Below are positions 59,665 through 64,000 of a DNA stretch of 64,000 bases, one piece after another. Positions within the stretch are counted from its first letter, which is position 1, and each line of letters begins with the position of its first letter. The notes under the pieces are model-generated. The model worked only from the letters and a program-made list of their open reading frames with translations, had not been told where the DNA came from and did no database searches. This DNA is from an uncultured Gemmiger sp. (GTDB lineage: Bacteria; Bacillota; Clostridia; Oscillospirales; Ruminococcaceae), in contig CALXHQ010000005.1 of NCBI GenBank assembly GCA_944388145.1, forward strand, positions 107,495 through 171,494. Direction: 5' to 3'. A program made the translations under genes and the position numbers.

Positions 59665-61584
59665 TCACCGCCGCACCAGGATCGTCACACTGGTGGGGGC
59701 CAAAATGATCTGCCCCGTCTTTGCCTCGCCAAAGGGGACGGCACCGGCGGTGGCGCCGTCCGACAGATACTGCCAGCTGCCGCCGGGCAGCTCCGCCTGC
59801 TGCGGGGTGGGCTCGGGGTTGTACAGCACCGCCAACTCGCCGTTGCCATCCGCTTTTTCCAGCACAAACCCCACCATCCAGCCGGGAGTGGCCAGCAGAA
59901 TAGGGGCGGTCTCCCCTGCCGCGCCGGACAGTTCCGGATAGGCACGGCGGATGGCAAATAACCCCCGGTAATAGCGCACCAGCTCTTCCAGCTGCCATGC
60001 CCGGCGCCAGTCCAGCCGGTTGACGGAAAGCGGTCCCTGGTAGCTGTTGGGGGCGCCCAGCTTTGTGCGGGCGAACTCTTCGCCCGAGAGCAGGAAGGGC
60101 AGGCCGTGGCAAGTCAGGTAAATGCCTGCCGCCATACGGTTTTGGGCCAGAAGATCCGGCTGCACCGCGGCAAAGTCCTTGCGGCCTGCCGCCAGCTTGA
60201 GCTTATCCCACAGGGTGTAGTTGTCGTGGGCAGAGGCGTATTGCACCACCTGCCCGCTGGCCTTGGGGCGGAAGCCGTCGGCGCCGTCCCGCCAGGCATC
60301 CACCGCGTGCAGCAGCCGGACGCCATAGTACATACCGCCGTTCACATACCCCTTGGACCCGGCATCGAACACGCTGCCCTTGATGGCATCCCGGGTGCCG
60401 TCGCAGAAAAAGCCGATGCGCTCGTCCAACACATCCAGCGCCCCCTTGTCGGCGGGGCGGGCGCCGGGGGCCATGCAGGTTCCGCCGCCCGTCCAGGGTT
60501 CCCCGTACATCAGGATCTCGCGGCCGCCGGGCAGGGTGTCCAGCGCAGCACGGACGGCGTTCATCGTCTCGGCGTCAATCAGAGCCATCAGGTCAAAGCG
60601 GAAACCGTCCACATGGTATTCCCTCGCCCAGAACAGGCAGGAATCCACGATGTATTTGCGCATCATGGTGCGCTCGCTGGCCATGTCGCAGCCGCAGCCG
60701 GAGCCGTTGGTCAGGCTGCCGTCCGGGGTGCGTCGGCAGTAATACCCCGGCACCGTGCGCTCCAGGCAGCTGTCGGCATGGTAGGTGTGATTGTAGACCA
60801 CGTCCATCACCACGCCAAGGCCCGCCCGGTGGATGGCCGCAATCATGGCGCGGCATTCCCGCACGCGCACCTCCCCATGCCAGGGGTCGGTGGAGTAGGC
60901 GCCTTCGGGCACATTGTAGTTCACCGGGTCGTAGCCCCAGTTGTACCCCGCGGGGTCGGTCTCGTCAGTGGAGCCAAAGTCAAAAATCGGCATCAGCTGC
61001 ACATGGGTAACGCCCAGCTGTTTCAGGTAATTCAGGCAGGTGGGTTTGGACGGGTCGCCGTCCAGGCAGGTATCCGGCGCGGTAAAGCCCAGGTATTTGC
61101 CGCGCCATTTTTCCGGCACACCACCCGCCGGGTCGGCGGTGAAATCGGCCACGTGGGTTTCCCACACGGCCCGGGCATGGGGCGGAATAGCCGGACGGCG
61201 GTCCTGCCGCCAGCCCTCCGGCGCGGCGGCGTCCAGATCGATGACCATGCTGCGCTGCCCGTTGATGCCGCAGGCCCTGGCGTAGGGGTCGGCGGTGAGA
61301 CACTCCTGGTCGGAGCCCTCAAATTGCAGTGCGTAGACATAGTAACGGCCATCCCAGTTGCCGGACACCCGCGCCTGCCAGACGCCCTGACCCGCCGGGT
61401 GCAGGATGGCACTGCCCAGCATGGCGGCACCGGGCTCGTCATCCGAGCCGGTGGCATACAGGATGACCCGCACAGCCGCCGCCGTGGGGGCCCACAGTTT
61501 GAACAGCGTATAGTCCCGCTGCCAGTTTGCCCCCAAGTCTCGTCCCGTGTAGGCGGGCAATGCCGCCGCCTGCTGTTCTCTCAT
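59665..61584 (-). CDS. pulA: Type I pullulanase (GH13)
   Basis: 639 residues. CBM48-like N-terminal domain (about 25-110), then the GH13 barrel. The type I pullulanase hallmark YNWGYDPVNYNVPEG is present, with region I VVMDVVYNH, region II GFRFDLM (nucleophile Asp), region III MYGEPW (acid/base Glu) and region IV SAHDNYT. It cleaves alpha-1,6 branches of glycogen, pullulan or imported limit dextrins. No signal peptide, so cytoplasmic, pointing to glycogen or malto-oligosaccharide debranching. ATG 61584 has AGGGG upstream. The leader carries a terminator-like hairpin. Confidence 0.93.
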   Translation of the reverse strand: MREQQAAALPAYTGRDLGANWQRDYTLFKLWAPTAAAVRVILYATGSDDEPGAAMLGSAILHPAGQGVWQARVSGNWDGRYYVYALQFEGSDQECLTADPYARACGINGQRSMVIDLDAAAPEGWRQDRRPAIPPHARAVWETHVADFTADPAGGVPEKWRGKYLGFTAPDTCLDGDPSKPTCLNYLKQLGVTHVQLMPIFDFGSTDETDPAGYNWGYDPVNYNVPEGAYSTDPWHGEVRVRECRAMIAAIHRAGLGVVMDVVYNHTYHADSCLERTVPGYYCRRTPDGSLTNGSGCGCDMASERTMMRKYIVDSCLFWAREYHVDGFRFDLMALIDAETMNAVRAALDTLPGGREILMYGEPWTGGGTCMAPGARPADKGALDVLDERIGFFCDGTRDAIKGSVFDAGSKGYVNGGMYYGVRLLHAVDAWRDGADGFRPKASGQVVQYASAHDNYTLWDKLKLAAGRKDFAAVQPDLLAQNRMAAGIYLTCHGLPFLLSGEEFARTKLGAPNSYQGPLSVNRLDWRRAWQLEELVRYYRGLFAIRRAYPELSGAAGETAPILLATPGWMVGFVLEKADGNGELAVLYNPEPTPQQAELPGGSWQYLSDGATAGAVPFGEAKTGQIILAPTSVTILVRR

Positions 61585-61614
61585 GCCAGATACCCCTTGT
61601 TGTACATAAACCAA

Positions 61615-61653
61615 ACAAAAAAGCCGGGCGGCTGTCAACTGACAGCCGCCCGG
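61615..61653 (-). terminator. Terminator hairpin inside the pulA leader (attenuator candidate)
   Basis: Perfect 14-bp stem (61624-61637 with 61640-61653), tight loop, followed on the minus strand by CTTTTTTG. It lies between the predicted pulA promoter and its start codon. GTCAAC in the early leader (near 61680) can pair with GTTGAC at the loop side of the right arm, a possible antiterminator. Confidence 0.7.
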
Positions 61654-61691
61654 TTCAACGCGCAATAGCGTGTTCACTTGTTGACAATCTC

Positions 61692-61721
61692 ATTATACCG
61701 CGTTGTTTGTTTCCAATGCAA
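61692..61721 (-). promoter_or_regulatory. Promoter of pulA
   Basis: Minus strand TTGCAT (61716-61721), 18-bp spacer, TATAAT (61692-61697); start near 61685, about 100 nt before the ATG. Confidence 0.6.
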
Positions 61722-61775
61722 GTACACGGAAGCAATAACAGGGAAAAAAGCCGGTTTGAACGGCAAGGACAAATA

Positions 61776-61813
61776 CAGCCCGAAACGCAGAAACACGCGT
61801 TTCGGGCTGCATT
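61776..61813 (-). terminator. Terminator-like hairpin downstream of the surface protein gene
   Basis: Perfect 13-bp stem (61776-61788 with 61797-61809), 8-nt loop; only a short, interrupted T-run follows on the minus strand (TATTTG). Lies 240 bp after the stop codon. Confidence 0.5.
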
Positions 61814-62050
61814 TTGTCTCCGTCTGCGCGGAGCTCAGGGCAGGAACCAAAGTTTCGGTCCGCCCGGGAAAATCGCTGATGCAAAAAGCAGACGGGATAA
61901 ACCCGTTCATGGGGGAAACCAGGCGCGACGAAATCGCGCACTACACGGAGCGGGCCAAATTGTGCTGGAGGCCCGCGCCATGCGATGGGAATATCCCGGA
62001 GGGATACTCTCTCAGTTCAGCTTTTTGCGGCCAACGAAAGGACGGTGGAT

Positions 62051-64000
62051 TTACTGATTGCCGCGCTTGCGCAGGACAACCAGGCCGCAGACAGCGCCCG
62101 CAGCAACCACGGCAACGATCACCAGGGCCACAAGCGGCAGATTGTCGCTGGTCTGGGGGATGGTGCTGGTGGAAGCCGCGTCAGAAGAAGCGGTAGGAGC
62201 AGCACCCCAGGTGCCGTTGGCAATGCCCTCGGCAATATCGGGATGCTCGTCCGGCTTGGGAGTCGCGGTCACAGTGACAGTGGTGCTGCTGCCGGTGGAA
62301 GGAGGAGTAACAGGAGTAGAAGGCGTGGTAGACTCCGCGACGACATTCGCAGTGATGGAGATCACACCGCCATTCTCATCTTCTACATAACGGTCACCCA
62401 CATTCGTGGTAGCCAAATCAGCATCCCAGTACTCGCTATTCTTGCCGCCGACCGTCCAGCCAGCCAGCTTATAACCATCGGCGATCGTCAGCTCGGGCAT
62501 ATCGATGTCATCATGGATGTGCTTCCAAGTCAGTACCTGGGTGTAGGAATCCGCATTGCCGTTTGCAAAATCGGCGGCATCACCGTTGTCAATGGCCCAG
62601 TAGATACGCACGGTTTTGGTGGGACGGACTTCAACCCAGACCCAGCCGTCGTTAATCTGCAGGTCACCAGTCCAGACCAGCTCATAGCCTTCCGGGATAT
62701 CGGTAAAGGTGCTGGTATTGACATTATTGGTGTTGACGGCAACTTCAACAGAGCCTTCGGCAACCTGTTCGTTGTTGACAATATCCCAGTAGTTCAATCC
62801 TACCGTGCGGGTAGCGGGACGAACTTCGACCCAAACCCAGCCGTCATTGATCTGCAGGTCACCGGTCCAAACCAGTTCGTAGCCCTCGGGGATGTCAGTG
62901 AAGGTGCTGGTGTTAACGTTAGTAGCGTCAGCGGCAACCTCAATGGAGCCCTCAGCAACCTGCTTGTTGTTGATAATGTCCCAATAATTCAGACCAACCG
63001 TCTTGGTAGTGGCAACAGGACGAACCTCGACATAAATCCAGCCATCGTTGATCTGGTAGTCACCAACGTTGACCAGTTCGTAGCCCTCAGGAATATCTAC
63101 CAGGGCACTGCTATTCACATTGTAGGCATTAGCAGCGACAACAGCTTCACCCTCGCCAGCCTGCTTATTGTTGACGACATCCCAATAGTTGACGCCAACC
63201 GTCTTAGTGGTGGCAACAGGCTTGACTTCGACATAGATCCAGCCATCATTGATCTGGTAGTCACCAACATTGACCAGTTCGTAGCCCTCAGGGATATCGG
63301 TCAGCTCACTGCTGTTGACATTGTAAGCGTCCTTATCAACGGTAACTTGACCCTCAAAGACCTGCTTATTGTTGACCGTATCCCAATAGTTGACGCCGAC
63401 AGTCATGGTGGTTTCAACAGGTTTTACCTCAACGTAAATCCAGCCATCGTTGATCTGGTAGTCGCCGACATTGACCAGTTCGTAGCCCTCGGGAACGTCC
63501 GTCAGCTCGCTGCTGTTGACGTTATAAGCATCCACATCAACAGTAACTTTGCCTTCAAAAACCTGCTTGTTATTGATGATGTCCCAATAGTTGACACCAA
63601 CTGTGCGGGGAACGGGACGGACTTCAACAAAAATCCAGCCATCATTGATCTGGTAGTCACCAGTAATGACCAATTCATAACCTTTGGGGATGTCGGTCAG
63701 CAGGCTGCTGTTGACGTTGTAGGCGCCGGCATCAACGGTAACCTCGCCTTCACCGGCCTGCTTGTTGTTAACGACATCCCAATAGTTGACCCCGACAGTC
63801 TGAGTTGTTGCGACAGGACGGACGTCGACAAAAATCCAGCCATCGTTGATCTGGATATCGCCGGTGCTAACCAGCTCATAGCCACTAGGAATATCAGTCA
63901 AGAGACTGGTATTCACATTATTGGCATCCGCATCAACGGTAACTTTGCCTTCACCAGCCTGCTTGTTGTTAACGACATCCCAGTAGTTGACACCGACAGT
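62051..64000 (-). CDS. Repeat-built cell-surface protein with variant sortase signal, 5' end beyond window
   Basis: At least 650 residues and still open at base 64000, so the N-terminus and export signal are not seen. From the edge inwards come seven tandem repeats of 64-67 residues (TVG.NYWD..NN.Q... to QINDGW..VEVRP), then one diverged domain (about 130 residues), a Thr/Ser/Pro-rich wall-spanning linker, and the C-terminal sorting signal: IPQTSDN, a hydrophobic helix (about 20 residues) and RKRGNQ. IPQTS replaces the classical LPXTG, implying a matching sortase elsewhere. Likely an adhesin or scaffold covalently attached to peptidoglycan. Repeats resemble bacterial Ig-like/MucBP-type units, but I cannot name the family. 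Confidence 0.88.
   Translation of the reverse strand, partial: TVGVNYWDVVNNKQAGEGKVTVDADANNVNTSLLTDIPSGYELVSTGDIQINDGWIFVDVRPVATTQTVGVNYWDVVNNKQAGEGEVTVDAGAYNVNSSLLTDIPKGYELVITGDYQINDGWIFVEVRPVPRTVGVNYWDIINNKQVFEGKVTVDVDAYNVNSSELTDVPEGYELVNVGDYQINDGWIYVEVKPVETTMTVGVNYWDTVNNKQVFEGQVTVDKDAYNVNSSELTDIPEGYELVNVGDYQINDGWIYVEVKPVATTKTVGVNYWDVVNNKQAGEGEAVVAANAYNVNSSALVDIPEGYELVNVGDYQINDGWIYVEVRPVATTKTVGLNYWDIINNKQVAEGSIEVAADATNVNTSTFTDIPEGYELVWTGDLQINDGWVWVEVRPATRTVGLNYWDIVNNEQVAEGSVEVAVNTNNVNTSTFTDIPEGYELVWTGDLQINDGWVWVEVRPTKTVRIYWAIDNGDAADFANGNADSYTQVLTWKHIHDDIDMPELTIADGYKLAGWTVGGKNSEYWDADLATTNVGDRYVEDENGGVISITANVVAESTTPSTPVTPPSTGSSTTVTVTATPKPDEHPDIAEGIANGTWGAAPTASSDAASTSTIPQTSDNLPLVALVIVAVVAAGAVCGLVVLRKRGNQ
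62615..64000 (-). repeat. Seven tandem 192-201-bp coding repeats
   Basis: Units, from the edge: 63800-64000, 63605-63799, 63404-63604, 63203-63403, 63002-63202, 62807-63001 and 62615-62806. They fall into two subtypes: the last two (WTGDLQINDGWVW) and the three central ones (NVGDYQINDGWIY), with the outer two intermediate. The block is visibly less GC-rich than the rest of the window. The array continues beyond the window. Confidence 0.92.

Larger units (their letters stand above)
61585..62050 (-). other. Intergenic region between the surface protein gene and pulA
   Basis: 466 bp. From the pulA side it holds the leader terminator hairpin, the pulA promoter and a terminator for the surface protein gene (listed separately). 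The 61822-62050 stretch shows no credible gene. Short frames on both strands exist, but none has a good ribosome-binding site and one runs antisense into the surface protein. Confidence 0.5.

Noticed and set aside
61678-62196. Plus-strand 172-codon frame and a minus-strand 78-codon frame between pulA and the surface protein gene
   Set aside because: No ribosome-binding sites. One runs antisense through the sorting signal of the surface protein, the other includes promoter and terminator hairpin sequence. The stretch could be a dispersed intergenic element, but nothing in the window tests that.
1-64000. tRNA, rRNA, CRISPR array, transposase, integrase or phage genes
   Set aside because: Intergenic regions were read on both strands for tRNA T-loop patterns, regularly spaced short repeats and mobile-element proteins. 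None was found; the only tandem repeats are coding repeats at 62615-64000.

Overview
The window is GC-rich, densely packed bacterial chromosome. Its gene families (PTS, XRE/GntR/LacI/LysR regulators, LrgAB, a sortase-type surface protein, GH32/GH36/GH38/GH13 enzymes, an NADH:flavin ene-reductase, a conjugated bile acid hydrolase-family protein), purine-rich ribosome-binding sites and several TTG/GTG starts suggest an anaerobic gut Firmicute. A high-GC Oscillospiraceae/Ruminococcaceae member (Gemmiger/Subdoligranulum/Faecalibacterium-like) is my best guess, but this is inference from content, not a database match. I saw no rRNA, tRNA, CRISPR array, insertion sequence or phage gene.

Layout. 1-4.4 kb (minus strand): rhamnose operon rhaB, an AraA/FucI-like isomerase, rhaD and fucO (cut by the window edge), giving L-rhamnose to lactaldehyde plus DHAP and then propanediol. 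4.7-7.5 kb: XRE regulator with an overlapping ABC half-transporter. 7.6-14.3 kb: a consensus promoter, an AbgT-type transporter, an amidohydrolase and an M32 carboxypeptidase, then a penicillin-V-acylase-like N-terminal nucleophile amidase and a histidine phosphatase. 14.3-20.4 kb (minus): a tightly overlapped six-gene operon of circularly permuted ATP-grasp, alpha-E protein, transglutaminase, two AstE/AspA-type proteins (one apparently catalytically dead) and alanine racemase, from one consensus promoter. This looks like an undescribed peptide/amide-forming system. 20.4-24.7 kb (minus): a frameshifted aldo/keto reductase, an acyl-CoA ligase and fabF. 25.1-28.0 kb: cysteine desulfidase (plus) and cardiolipin synthase (minus). 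28.2-34.5 kb (minus), with a divergent LysR gene: SLC13-type transporter, two-domain esterase, enolase-superfamily dehydratase and 2-enoate/dienoyl-reductase-like flavoprotein, a candidate catabolic operon for an esterified acid such as a plant phenolic conjugate.

36.0-40.6 kb: YibE/F membrane protein, a phosphatase lipoprotein and lrgAB. 40.7-47.6 kb: sucrose/alpha-galactoside locus (LacI repressor, PTS EIIBC with a frameshift at the B-C junction, GH32 hydrolase, GH36 alpha-galactosidase) with an array of CCGG-centred operator-like sites. 47.7-53.7 kb: mannose-conjugate locus (GH38 alpha-mannosidase, ROK kinase, GntR regulator, divergent mannose-6-phosphate isomerase with a degenerate kinase-like N-terminal domain). 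53.8-59.6 kb: a PP2C phosphatase, a membrane Ser/Thr kinase with duplicated extracellular modules, and an ABC exporter with two FHA domains. This is a complete write-erase-read phosphosignalling module built around one exporter. 59.7-61.7 kb: type I pullulanase behind a leader with a promoter-proximal terminator. 62.1-64.0 kb: C-terminal part of a repeat-built surface protein ending in a variant sortase signal and running off the window.

Recurrent regulatory theme: several leaders (abgT, fabF, the SLC13 operon, pulA) hold an intrinsic-terminator-like hairpin between promoter and gene, and many convergent pairs share bidirectional terminators. All promoter, operator and terminator calls come from reading the sequence by eye; none was scored by software.
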